DNA of 64,000 nucleotides from Cohnella silvisoli (lineage in GTDB: Bacteria > Bacillota > Bacilli > Paenibacillales > Paenibacillaceae), in the NCBI RefSeq assembly GCF_021190915.1, contig NZ_JAIOAP010000012.1, positions 62,001-126,000 of the forward strand, in the 5' to 3' direction. Position numbers and translations under genes: made by a program. Position 1 is the stretch's first letter. Each line of letters starts with the position of its first letter. The notes under the pieces were generated by a model. The model made no database searches, was not told the DNA's origin, and saw only the letters and a program-made list of their open reading frames with translations. Positions 30,439-39,215 of this stretch are shown in pieces.

Positions 30439-33323
30439 TACGCAGCACCTCCATATTTGTTCGCGTACTCCGGTAGCGGTCGTCCGGCTTCGAAGTCCCA
30501 CTCCTCCGCAGAATATTCGCACATCCAACGCGTTTCGATCGTCGTATCGCAGGCTAACGGACACGCGAACGTTACGGTGTTCGTCATGATATCGTCGTAC
30601 AACGTAACGGCTTCCGGAGTGAGTTCCGTAACAGGAACCGCGTGCTTTTGCTCATCATGTAGCGTTAACGGAAATTCCCACCCGCGACCGATCGTACATT
30701 CGTAGTAGCTCCGTATCATGCATAGTTGGAGTACGTTGGCGCCCGATCCTTGGACTTCGTGATTAAATGCTGACCGTTCGTCGCGTCCGGTTAGGCGGAT
30801 GAGTTGCCAGAATTCCGTGCGTTCCTCATAACGCAGCCTATTCGATTTCTTCGCGAGATCCGGATCACTCTTGTCAACGATGCCGGCGCGCTTCATCAGG
30901 ACGCAGAGCTTCCGCCAATTCTCCCGATATTCCGGAAATCTGCGCTTTTGGTGCCACAGTGTCGCAGTCCATCCGTATTTACGGAGGTGTTCGAATGACG
31001 CGTTGACCATCGTCGTAAATCCCGGAAGAATCTCGTCAAACTTCGCATACGCCCGCTTAGCTGACGCCTCTTGTACGCCCCGCTTAACCGCCGTCTTAAC
31101 GAATTGATCCTGCGCCTGACCGTAGCCTTTCGCGAGAAACATGTCCTTCGTAAGCCCGCGATATTTAACCGTAGTCAAGCCGTCCTTATACGCCTTCTCC
31201 GTACAGAGCGCCTTGTCTACGTCGAACAGAGTTGACGCAAACTCTACATACGGGTCTAGTCCCATTCGGTACATATCCGCGAAGATTTCATCGCCGAACT
31301 CCGTAGCCATTTTATGCGCCTGAATGCGCGGCTCAATTGACGATAAATCGCTGCCGAGGAAAACGTGCTCGGACGGAGGAACAAACTTCATCCGTACTCG
31401 CGTTCCCTCTTTCGTACGAGATGGTATATTCTGGATGTTGGTTCCCTTGGCTACGGATTTCTCCGGACAATCAACGAGCTGCCGCATCGTATCGAGGAAA
31501 TCATCGTCAGTTACCGGGCCTTCACGTAGATTGTTCGGCTTACCGGAATACCCCTTCGATGAGTAGCGCCCCGTACTAACCGTATCTAGCTGCGTGTGAA
31601 GCCGTCCGGTTACGTCGAGCGCCTCCGGTATTTTCTCGATATACGTGCCGAGCAACTTCTCGAGCATCGACACTTCCGCTAATGGCGCGAGCGCTTCCTC
31701 GTCTTCGAAATAGCGTTCGAGTACGTCCTTCGATACGGCGCGCTCCTTTTTCTTGTCCTTGACGATCTCCTTCGTACGGTCGCGTATTCCGAGGTGATCG
31801 TAGATGAGATAGCGCAAATGGTTATCGTTAGTAAATACAAACGCCTCAACGGTAATCGGTGCGTTATCCTCGATCGGCGCCGGCACTTCTGCGAGCTCCA
31901 CCTCGTACCTCAATAACGCGGATGATTCGGCTTCATACGATTTGAGATGCGTTTTACCGGCCGCCACCATTTCCGCAAGCTTAGCGCGTTTCTTTTCAAT
32001 AGAATCGCGTAGACGCTCCGCCTTCCTCTTCGTTTTATCGACCCACTCCGCAATACTCCGAGCGTTGACTACGCGATCCATCTTACGTAAGAACTCCGGT
32101 TCGCTTACACCATACGCCTCGACCACGTTCTTCTGCGCAATCTCTAGGCGACCGCGGAATTCTACGCTTAGATCGCGGAGGCCGTCGATATCAATAACGA
32201 AACCAGTCCGCTCGATATTTACATTGACTTCCGTTAGGTACTGGCGAATCTCGAAGAATGGGACGTACAAATTATTGATGGCGATCATATTGTCGATCTG
32301 CCAACGAGTTAACGCCCATCCTTTAAGAACGTCCTTTATCGCGTAGATGCCGACAACTTCGATCGCATGTAGCATCGGGGACTCTTTCGCGAAAAGGTCT
32401 TCGAAGGTAAAATCGTCGATATCTATACCAATCGCGGCCTTATACTTCGCAATGAGCGGCTTAAGTCCGAAAGACTCTTCATGCTCGTTAAGGATGCGCT
32501 GCCCATACACGGAATCGTAGCGAACGCCCCGCGGCTTCAGGCCGTCGTTGAGTAATATCGCTAAGTCGTACTCCGCGTTATGGAACGATTTGATATGCTC
32601 TGGTAGCGACATGAACCGCTCAATCGCGCCCAACGCTTTCGAACGGGTACATTGCGTCTCTCCAGTTAGATGACCGTACGCAACGTAATAACCTTCGTTA
32701 AGTAACGGAAGCCAGAACGAATATCCCCCGCTTAAGTCGAGCATCTTGTCGAGGCCGCTTGTCTCCGTATCCCAAACGGTTAGTGACATCGCGGCGGGAA
32801 TATCGATCCCACTTTCCGCTAACTTACGTCGGATTAACGTGTTATCGAAAAGTCCGAACACTTTACGGAACCACGGATCGAATTGTTGTAAGCGGACTTC
32901 CTCCCGCAGACGCGCCACCATCCGCGGAAGATCGTTATTGTCCGTTATTACGTGGAAGTTCTCGGGTTTAGTCCGTAAGGTTTCGGCGGCTCGGAGTTGT
33001 CGCTCCGCTACCGCCTGTTCCCGTAAGATTGCCGCGCCCGCCGCTAATACGTCGCCCTTCGTCCACTTAGCGTTAGCCGCGCCGTCGGACCGGGGTTTGC
33101 CTGTTGCCCCGGTCTTAAACGCGTGCTTGAACGCTTCGAACTGCGCTCGCTCCTTATCCGTAAGTGACATCGCGCCGATCCGTGTTAGCGCTTCGTCCGC
33201 CGTTTCCGGTTGAGCCGCGCCTTTACGCTTGGCCGCCGCTTTGACTGCCTCACGTGCAACTTCGCGAGTAGCCTCGTCATCGTTCGTCGGCGTACGTATG
33301 TTTAGCGTTAATTTAACGTCGAT
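30438..33323 (-). CDS. Family A DNA polymerase (likely AUC start)
   Basis: Phage replicative polymerase with 3'-5' exonuclease motifs VWDTETSG and SFHNAEYD, and polymerase motifs A (GSDLSSIEPRI), B (KDMFLAKGYGQ) and C (LHDEQKH). No 5' nuclease domain. From the ATG at 33170 it has 910 residues but no ribosome site. AAGGAGG at 33333 points after 9 nt to ATC at 33323, and no ATG, GTG or TTG lies within reach in any frame; this start gives 961 residues with a basic N-terminal extension (DVKLTLNIRTPTNDDE...). Confidence 0.9.
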   Translation of the reverse strand: MDVKLTLNIRTPTNDDEATREVAREAVKAAAKRKGAAQPETADEALTRIGAMSLTDKERAQFEAFKHAFKTGATGKPRSDGAANAKWTKGDVLAAGAAILREQAVAERQLRAAETLRTKPENFHVITDNNDLPRMVARLREEVRLQQFDPWFRKVFGLFDNTLIRRKLAESGIDIPAAMSLTVWDTETSGLDKMLDLSGGYSFWLPLLNEGYYVAYGHLTGETQCTRSKALGAIERFMSLPEHIKSFHNAEYDLAILLNDGLKPRGVRYDSVYGQRILNEHEESFGLKPLIAKYKAAIGIDIDDFTFEDLFAKESPMLHAIEVVGIYAIKDVLKGWALTRWQIDNMIAINNLYVPFFEIRQYLTEVNVNIERTGFVIDIDGLRDLSVEFRGRLEIAQKNVVEAYGVSEPEFLRKMDRVVNARSIAEWVDKTKRKAERLRDSIEKKRAKLAEMVAAGKTHLKSYEAESSALLRYEVELAEVPAPIEDNAPITVEAFVFTNDNHLRYLIYDHLGIRDRTKEIVKDKKKERAVSKDVLERYFEDEEALAPLAEVSMLEKLLGTYIEKIPEALDVTGRLHTQLDTVSTGRYSSKGYSGKPNNLREGPVTDDDFLDTMRQLVDCPEKSVAKGTNIQNIPSRTKEGTRVRMKFVPPSEHVFLGSDLSSIEPRIQAHKMATEFGDEIFADMYRMGLDPYVEFASTLFDVDKALCTEKAYKDGLTTVKYRGLTKDMFLAKGYGQAQDQFVKTAVKRGVQEASAKRAYAKFDEILPGFTTMVNASFEHLRKYGWTATLWHQKRRFPEYRENWRKLCVLMKRAGIVDKSDPDLAKKSNRLRYEERTEFWQLIRLTGRDERSAFNHEVQGSGANVLQLCMIRSYYECTIGRGWEFPLTLHDEQKHAVPVTELTPEAVTLYDDIMTNTVTFACPLACDTTIETRWMCEYSAEEWDFEAGRPLPEYANKYGGAA

Positions 33324-33337
33324 AAGGCGCCGCCTCC

Positions 33338-35890
33338 TTACGCTGCCGAACGGTCGAAACGTTGCTCAACGGGAGTTACGAGTTTAATTGCGTCAAACGA
33401 GGCCACGTAAGAGCCGCTAGACCGAATTGCTTTTAGATATACCCCGCCTTCGTCGCGAAGTCTCGATACTTCCGTAATCGTACCGACTTTATCTCCGTAT
33501 TGATCTTGCGTAATTTCAACTACATCGCCCGATTTATACTCGTTAACCTTCCGTCCGATCGCGGCCCACTTCGCGGTTTCTCTCGCTTCCTCCTCCGTAA
33601 CAAGCTCAAGCTCTGACTGACGGTAATAACTGTAGTCACTTCCATCAAGCTTCTCGCCACGGAAAGGTCGGCTATCGTAATCATCATGGGTAATCTTTAC
33701 GATTGTCCCAAGCGGTATTCCACTATATTCTTTCAGTGTACGAGCGTATTCGCCAACTTTGAATCGTGCGGGCTTCGTTTCTTCCGCTGATTGGCGTCTA
33801 AGGTGCGCAGCATCCGCGTATCCGATGACGCGGCCGTTTGTGATTGTTAGCGCACTCTTACCGCTACACTCACGTCCTTTGACGGTCACCGTTTCGCCCA
33901 TGATAAATCCGGACACGGAGCCGGACATATCCGTAAGAATCGCGGTATCACCTACGTTGAAATCTCCGCTCCTAACTTTGCGGTCAAGCACCGCCTTGGC
34001 CTCCGCCACTTCCCCGTCGGTTGCGCGAACTAAATCACGATCGTATATCCATCCGGAAGATTTTCCGTCAACTACTCGAGATGCTCGATACGGAATGCCG
34101 CTCGAATCATCCGTCTGAATCTCGATAATGTCTTCGACTGCCAGCGAATGGGCCGAAGCGTTACTTACGACCTTCGCATATTCTCCGACCACCAAACGTT
34201 TAGGCTGCGGAGGTTCCGTAATCACAACGTCCAACTCCGATATGACTCCGCTCCATCTGTCACCGAACGAAGGCCACCTAACCGTAACGGAATTTCCGTT
34301 GACTTTCGTTACAATTCCGATTTCACTATTCGTAACGCCGGCGCGTCCGTACGTCGTATTTTTATCTTCCGGTACGTTGATCCGAACGGAGTCGCCTACG
34401 GAAATGATCGGTTTTGGCTGCGTAGGTGCGGTACCTCCTTCGAGAACTACGTATTCGCGATGACAAATATATGCATCTCCGCTTTTTGTTTCGACGTGAA
34501 CTCCGTAGTCTTCAGTCACGGTAACCACGTGAATATCACCTTTCACGTACTTACCGGCTGCCAGTTCCGGCGCTACGATCATAATGCGCTCGCCTACGTT
34601 AGCTTTACGTTTGACCTCCGTATAAGCTGGCGTTATCGGCGTCGCTTCTTCCGCTTGCTTCGGCGTGAGGACGACGTAATTCTTACATGTAATGGCGTTC
34701 GCAACCCCGTTATTCCACGTAACGTCTGTAGTAGAACAACCGTCCGTAGCTTTACCGATATCACCCGCTGAGTACCAACCTTTTACGTTAGACGTTACTA
34801 CGCATAACAACGTATCGCCTTCGTTAGCTCTGCGAGATTCCACCGTATATTCCACGCCGTTTATAGTTACGGCAGCAGCCGGGACGAGCACGCGGTAATT
34901 CGACGCGTTAACCATCTGCGTACAAACACTGGAACGCTTATCCGAAAACTGCTCCGGGCGACCTTCGATAACGCGAGCGCTTTTCGCGGTTACCACTTCG
35001 CCGAGTTTAATAAAATGCCAAGACGTGTCGACGACGATAACCAACTCGCCCGCATTCGCCTCGCGCGCCGTCTTCCGGTAGACTTTACCGTCGTGAATGA
35101 CGTAGGAATCGGGCAGTTTATCCGCAAGCGGGTTCGGTAAGCTCGGCGCGGTGATGACCGGTTCGAGTACGGCATATTCACGTTCGTACAACCATCCGCA
35201 GACCCCATCGTTTGCTCGGCGGGTTTGGTTCCAGTTCTTCTCGTTTACTTCCGTGATGCTAACGATTTCCCCAACGTTAAAAACGTGTGTTCCACGCGCG
35301 GTTATAATAACGGTATCGCCAACGTTAGCCTTACGCGCCATTTTCCGGTATTGCTTACCGTCGTGGACGATGATATCGGAAGCTTCTGGGGTTACTGCCG
35401 GCTCCCGCTGCGCTAGGAATTCCGCTTCGGTTGCTGGCTTAACGTCCATTTTCGTGAGCCATCCGCCGCAAGTACCGTCCGCTCTTTCGCCTCTATACGG
35501 TAAGGAGGACTCGTCGTCTACAGCTATCTTAATTATGGAGCCGTTTACGTAATCGCGCGCGCCTTCCCTCCGAGCACCGTTACCCACCACTTTCGCGAAA
35601 TCCCCTACGGTAAGGCGCGCCGGCTTCGTTTCGGTACGTTTGAATACTGTAGGTTTCTCGTCTAAGTGGGACGCGTCATAATCGTCCTCGTCGTTATCGT
35701 AAAAATGCGGATCGCCCGCGCCATCGACGCGAATGACTTCGTAATATCCTCCGTCTGTTATCCACGAGTCACCTTCGCTACCAAGCCGTAAAACGTCGCC
35801 AACTACCGCAGCATCGTCGCTCTGTACGAAAAGCTCACCGTTATACTCAATACGCGCCTCTACTACTTTAACGTTATCTAATTTCGCCAA
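33338..35890 (-). CDS. Giant SH3/KOW-like repeat protein (about 11 modules)
   Basis: 850 residues made almost wholly of modules of 65 to 90 residues, each built around a G-(D/E)-x-(V/A) turn, for example KPARLTVGDFAKVVG, RKANVGDTVIITARG, REANAGELVIVVD, KRKANVGERIMIVAP, QPKRLVVGEYAKVV, GDFNVGDTAILTD and KPARFKVGEYARTL, often ending YxVLEP or W-L-x-x-D. They look like tandem SH3/KOW beta-barrels that could bind nucleic acid or protein. It lies just before the polymerase gene; TTG start with GAGGAG 10 nt upstream. Function unknown. Confidence 0.65.
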   Translation of the reverse strand: MAKLDNVKVVEARIEYNGELFVQSDDAAVVGDVLRLGSEGDSWITDGGYYEVIRVDGAGDPHFYDNDEDDYDASHLDEKPTVFKRTETKPARLTVGDFAKVVGNGARREGARDYVNGSIIKIAVDDESSLPYRGERADGTCGGWLTKMDVKPATEAEFLAQREPAVTPEASDIIVHDGKQYRKMARKANVGDTVIITARGTHVFNVGEIVSITEVNEKNWNQTRRANDGVCGWLYEREYAVLEPVITAPSLPNPLADKLPDSYVIHDGKVYRKTAREANAGELVIVVDTSWHFIKLGEVVTAKSARVIEGRPEQFSDKRSSVCTQMVNASNYRVLVPAAAVTINGVEYTVESRRANEGDTLLCVVTSNVKGWYSAGDIGKATDGCSTTDVTWNNGVANAITCKNYVVLTPKQAEEATPITPAYTEVKRKANVGERIMIVAPELAAGKYVKGDIHVVTVTEDYGVHVETKSGDAYICHREYVVLEGGTAPTQPKPIISVGDSVRINVPEDKNTTYGRAGVTNSEIGIVTKVNGNSVTVRWPSFGDRWSGVISELDVVITEPPQPKRLVVGEYAKVVSNASAHSLAVEDIIEIQTDDSSGIPYRASRVVDGKSSGWIYDRDLVRATDGEVAEAKAVLDRKVRSGDFNVGDTAILTDMSGSVSGFIMGETVTVKGRECSGKSALTITNGRVIGYADAAHLRRQSAEETKPARFKVGEYARTLKEYSGIPLGTIVKITHDDYDSRPFRGEKLDGSDYSYYRQSELELVTEEEARETAKWAAIGRKVNEYKSGDVVEITQDQYGDKVGTITEVSRLRDEGGVYLKAIRSSGSYVASFDAIKLVTPVEQRFDRSAA

Positions 35891-35908
35891 TTCACGTCAT
35901 CTCCTCGT

Positions 35909-36121
35909 TTATATTACGTCTCCGTTTTCGTCTATAATTCCGGATCGGTCGTATACTCGTTCCGCCGCGTACTTCTCCGCACAATCCTCGCGAAATCCCG
36001 CGTGAACAAACTCCGCGCTATCATCTATACGTTTGACCTCACTGCCCGCGTAGATTTCGCGGTGACACCACGCGCACGTCGAAACGGCGCGGGCATCCTG
36101 CGCGTCACTATGCGGCAACAT
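35909..36121 (-). CDS. Small zinc-finger protein
   Basis: 70 residues. STCAWCHREIYAGSEVKR... FREDCAEKY supplies CxxCH and a C pair or His for zinc. The TTG start overlaps the previous gene; GGAG is 10 nt upstream. No family recognised beyond the zinc knuckle. Confidence 0.58.
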   Translation of the reverse strand: MLPHSDAQDARAVSTCAWCHREIYAGSEVKRIDDSAEFVHAGFREDCAEKYAAERVYDRSGIIDENGDVI

Positions 36122-36725
36122 CGGCGGGCTCCGATTGTATTGCGTATACCGACCGGTCTAGCGCGATTGACAATTCGACCCACCGTTCGGCAGCGCGTGC
36201 CTCGGATGCCCAATACTCGCCGAGCAAACGGTTCTCAAGCATGAATACGCGCGGGCTCTCCCCGTCGTCCGCCCATACACCAACGATATAGTCAGCGTCG
36301 GATCGGTCGTATATGGTTCCGTTGTTTTTCTTCGCGTAGATAACGAGGTCACCGCCGCGGTCGGAGCGCTTCCGAATCGTCTTAACCTGTACCTTAACGT
36401 GGGCGCCGCTCAGCGGGTCCGTCGCGAGGATATCGTAAGCCTCGTCCGTTGCCGCCGTATGAACCGTCCATCCCGACGCGATTAAGGCTGCCTTCGCGAT
36501 AAGCTCCGCGTACTTGCCGACTATTTCCGTAATATGTGCCGTCTGAATCGCTCCCTTCCGTTGTCTCCGCTTGGTGCGGCGACTTTTACGGTGAAAGGCG
36601 GTTTTTGGCCGCCCCCACCCGCTGATACTTGCGGCTTCTCTAACGTTGCGCAGCTCATCCGCGAATGACCCGACCGATACGCCCGATGATGCCGACGTTC
36701 TCGTCCTTACGGAAGGCTGCGGCAA
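36108..36725 (-). CDS. PD-(D/E)XK endonuclease
   Basis: The domain ITEIVGKYAELIAKAALIASGWTVHTAATDEAYDILATD...HVKVQVKT shows the D-x(n)-QxK active site of the PDDEXK type seen in Holliday-junction resolvases and intron endonucleases. The start is uncertain: 36725 gives 205 residues, but the first 59 overlap another gene and look non-native; GGAAGG lies just before an in-frame ATT at 36548, which would give 146 residues. Confidence 0.68.
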   Translation of the reverse strand: MPQPSVRTRTSASSGVSVGSFADELRNVREAASISGWGRPKTAFHRKSRRTKRRQRKGAIQTAHITEIVGKYAELIAKAALIASGWTVHTAATDEAYDILATDPLSGAHVKVQVKTIRKRSDRGGDLVIYAKKNNGTIYDRSDADYIVGVWADDGESPRVFMLENRLLGEYWASEARAAERWVELSIALDRSVYAIQSEPADVAA

Positions 36726-36888
36726 TCTTGAGCTCGTTCAACTCCGCAATTTTTACGTCGATGGCGGAGAGCGCTCCGTCGAGTTGAGCGTTCTGCTTCT
36801 CGAGCGTGTTCGCGGTTTTCATGAACTTGCCGATTGAACGTTCAGAAGCGCGATTAATGCGTTTAATCTTCGTCAATATTCTGAGCAA
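36655..36888 (-). CDS. Small coiled-coil protein
   Basis: 77 residues, helical (IGKFMKTANTLEKQNAQLDGALSAIDVKIAELNELKIAAAF). TTG start with GGAGG 7 nt upstream. It may act with the ssDNA-binding candidate upstream. No family recognised. Confidence 0.6.
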   Translation of the reverse strand: MLRILTKIKRINRASERSIGKFMKTANTLEKQNAQLDGALSAIDVKIAELNELKIAAAFRKDENVGIIGRIGRVIRG

Positions 36889-36934
36889 ATTAACGCCTCC
36901 TTTTATGGATTACTTCCGGAAAAACGAACCGACA

Positions 36935-37726
36935 TTAGAAATTCACCGGAGGCGCAGCGGAATCCGGCGGAATCGGTACGGAGTCATCCGGTACTTGAAC
37001 CACGCTCGCGCCGATCGATAAGCCGAGTCGTCCGATATCGAAACCGGCGATAACGAGGTTCTTCGTTTGCTCGGCGTCATCCGCTACGTACAAGCACGTT
37101 TCGAACGATTCCAGATCGAACGGTACCGCGCCAAGCTTCGCGAAATTAGCACGTTCAGCGTCCGTTAGATCCTCTGCCATATCGATGATAGGACTTAGCG
37201 CGACGGCGGCGTTCGTGGACGTACCCGTTTTACCGAGCTCGAACGCAATCGTACCGAGCTTCTTCGCGTATTTCTCGATGACCGCTTTAATCTGCGTCTC
37301 CTGCTTCGGACTCAAGTCGACGACGATGTCTTTACCGGTCGCTAAGTCGTAGAAAGCGCGGAGATAGCGTTTCTTGCCGCGGTACAGGTACGCTTCGTCT
37401 TTGATCGGCTTAACGTCCGCTTCGCTTGCGCCCGCCTCTTCCGCAGCTTTGGCGTCGGCATAAAGTACGTCTGCAGCGCGGTCCCATACGGACGGATTCG
37501 ATTCGATATAACCGCGGGAATTACGTACGGCCGCGTTTTGAGGTACGAAAGTATTAACGCGTTTATAAATTCCGTACCCGTAATATTCCGCGACATCGTT
37601 AACGGATTTGACGCCGACTTTAAGCGATGTACCGGACTTAAACGATACGATCGGACTTTCCGCGCCACCTCCGTTATCCGCGCTTGCTTGCGCTGCCGCT
37701 TCACCCTTCTTCGTGAACAATGACAA
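36935..37726 (-). CDS. Putative ssDNA-binding protein
   Basis: 263 residues. SFKSGTSLKVGVKSVNDVAEYYGYGIYKRVNTFVPQNAA, AYLYRGKKRYLRAFYDLATGKDIVVDL and an ending PDDSVPIPPDSAAPPVNF fit phage gp32-type proteins, which have an OB fold and a flexible acidic tail. Position among replication genes supports it. Family assignment is not certain. TTG start with GAGGAG 9 nt upstream. Confidence 0.5.
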   Translation of the reverse strand: MSLFTKKGEAAAQASADNGGGAESPIVSFKSGTSLKVGVKSVNDVAEYYGYGIYKRVNTFVPQNAAVRNSRGYIESNPSVWDRAADVLYADAKAAEEAGASEADVKPIKDEAYLYRGKKRYLRAFYDLATGKDIVVDLSPKQETQIKAVIEKYAKKLGTIAFELGKTGTSTNAAVALSPIIDMAEDLTDAERANFAKLGAVPFDLESFETCLYVADDAEQTKNLVIAGFDIGRLGLSIGASVVQVPDDSVPIPPDSAAPPVNF

Positions 37727-37755
37727 TCCGCAACACTCCTCGTTTTATATTGATT

Positions 37756-37824
37756 GGGCGGTCGATCTTACGCTACTTCACGGCCACGTTAACGTCCTCC
37801 CGGGAAGGAATCCGCTGACCGCCC
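37756..37824 (-). promoter_or_regulatory. Structured 5' leader of the ssDNA-binding gene
   Basis: An 8-bp perfect stem GGGCGGTC/GACCGCCC (37756..37763 and 37817..37824) encloses two palindromes, ACGTTAACGT and TCCCGGGA. It lies directly before the ribosome site of the 37726 gene and could be an autoregulatory leader. Confidence 0.42.
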
Positions 37825-37865
37825 GAAGCGAACCGTAATGGCGCGGCGATAGCACTCCGCAATCA

Positions 37866-38048
37866 TTACGCTAGATTTTTCGGAAGGATTGCGCTCGGGA
37901 ACGTGTCGACTCCGTTCCTTTGCGACTTACTCTTCGGCATAGCACATACGGGGCGCGTTAACGGCGCATTACGTTCGAACGACGTATCGTACGAATCCAA
38001 CCGTAAGCATGACGCTACTTTACGCGTTGACGGCTCCATGTCCGCCAT
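37866..38048 (-). CDS. Possible small basic protein
   Basis: 60 codons, MADMEPSTRKVASCLRLDSY..., with GGAGGGAG 10 nt before the ATG. Codon use is like phage genes. It can be extended to a GTG at 38105 (79 residues). No family recognised; antisense reading frames of similar length exist, so it is uncertain. Confidence 0.4.
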   Translation of the reverse strand: MADMEPSTRKVASCLRLDSYDTSFERNAPLTRPVCAMPKSKSQRNGVDTFPSAILPKNLA

Positions 38049-38131
38049 TGGTTCGCGGCTCCCTCCGTTTTTACGACAGGCGTTACGCGGCCCCGGCAAC
38101 TTCACAGCAACCGGCGTACTCTCCTTCGCGG

Positions 38132-38215
38132 CTATTCCGTACCTGTCCGGGTTTTTACGCCCGCTAGACGGTAATAACGATTGACGCGTCCGCCACCTTC
38201 AGCCGGTCGGATCAT
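38132..38215 (-). CDS. Possible 27-residue peptide
   Basis: MIRPAEGGGRVNRYYRLAGV..., with AGGCGGG 5 nt before the ATG. Short and without relatives that I know. The surrounding 37866 to 38285 stretch is otherwise without a clear gene. Confidence 0.3.
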   Translation of the reverse strand: MIRPAEGGGRVNRYYRLAGVKTRTGTE

Positions 38216-38285
38216 TCCGTCCCGCCTACTTCGTTAATACCGCCTAGCCGACGCGGGAATCGTTGGACTCCCGTACGTCCGTGCC

Positions 38286-38846
38286 TCAAATATAAGCGCA
38301 CAATCCTTTCGCCAACGTCGTCTTTTCGCGCTTCGCCTCGTAGATCAGTGTATCAATCTCCGCGATTTCTTCGTTAATCTCCGTTAACCTTTCGTCCATT
38401 TGCGCCACGACCCTAACGCTAGTTGTTTTAATACGCCTCAACTCGCATTCAGCGCGTTCGACCGCTAATTCCGCTTTCCTCACGTTTAATCGTTTGATTT
38501 CCCGTGCTTCCTTACGCTGCGCCGTCCGCAGAGCCGCATGGAGTACGCGTTGAACTCCGTCAATGACCGCAGCCGCCGCCGTCTGTTGCGGGTACAGTGT
38601 GATAACCGTATCCTCGTTCGGAGCTACAATGAACGCGGTACGCTTATATACGAACAGCCGTCCGCGATTACCGTCTTCCGCGATAACATCCGGATCGAGT
38701 AGCGCGGATTTACGCAGCAGATCCATTACGTGCATTGGCGCTTGAGCACGGTCGACGCCGAAATACTCGACGGCGCGATCTAATGCGTGAGGGACAACGA
38801 AGATTTTACCGGTGAAATGCGTGCCGGCCCGGGGATCTAGAATCAT
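38286..38846 (-). CDS. Hypothetical protein with C-terminal coiled coil
   Basis: 186 residues. The N-terminal domain (FVVPHALDRAVEYFGVDRAQAPMHVMDLLRKS... RGRLFVYKRTAFIVAPNEDTVITLY) has a recurring small-domain pattern in Bacillales phages that I cannot name; residues about 105 to 180 are a charged coiled coil. The ATG overlaps the upstream stop (ATGA). Confidence 0.62.
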   Translation of the reverse strand: MILDPRAGTHFTGKIFVVPHALDRAVEYFGVDRAQAPMHVMDLLRKSALLDPDVIAEDGNRGRLFVYKRTAFIVAPNEDTVITLYPQQTAAAAVIDGVQRVLHAALRTAQRKEAREIKRLNVRKAELAVERAECELRRIKTTSVRVVAQMDERLTEINEEIAEIDTLIYEAKREKTTLAKGLCAYI

Positions 38847-39013
38847 GCGATACGCACCGCCTTCACCGAAATGGCCGCGCTGTAATCCGCTTCATCATCG
38901 TTGCTGTCCGCGGCGCCTTCGTACTGCGTGTAATTTTCGTTAATTTCCGTGAAATTCCGTTTGATAAACGAAACTGCTTCGGTAGTAGAACGTATATAAG
39001 TTCGTGAATACAT
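38843..39013 (-). CDS. Small acidic protein
   Basis: 56 residues, MYSRTYIRSTTEAVSFIKRN..., with an acidic stretch YEGAADSNDDEADY. CGGAGG lies 8 nt before the ATG, and its stop is coupled to the next gene. No family recognised. Confidence 0.62.
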   Translation of the reverse strand: MYSRTYIRSTTEAVSFIKRNFTEINENYTQYEGAADSNDDEADYSAAISVKAVRIA

Positions 39014-39040
39014 CGTTAGACCTCCGTTAGATATCAGTTA

Positions 39041-39215
39041 TTGACAACCGGATTCGATCGCGTTATAATTGCTTACGTAAGAAGCCCGTATAAAAACGAG
39101 TTAATCGGTTATACTGGTTAGTGCGGGTTCCGACGTCGTGCCTGACCGCCGGAACAACGTTTCAACTACGGTCAGCGTGGTTAAACTACATATGTTATAA
39201 TTAAAGTGTCCGGGT
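39041..39215 (+). ncRNA. Candidate regulatory RNA with consensus promoter
   Basis: TTGACA (39041..39046), 17-bp spacer, TATAAT (39064..39069): a perfect sigma-A promoter reading into a stretch with no plus-strand gene. Downstream, GTTCCG (39127) can pair with CGGAAC (39150), and CTGACCG (39142) with CGGTCAG (39169); the two hairpins share bases and exclude each other. A minus promoter (TTGGCA-18-TATAAC) near 39200 to 39228 would read antisense to it. Confidence 0.5.

Noticed and set aside
30169-30564. Single long frame of 131 codons covering the zinc-ribbon locus
   Set aside because: The frame begins inside the polymerase gene; the true start is at 30438 and the C-terminal part is in another frame.
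37903-38184. Plus-strand open frame of 93 codons
   Set aside because: No ribosome site; the opposite strand has better start signals in the same interval.
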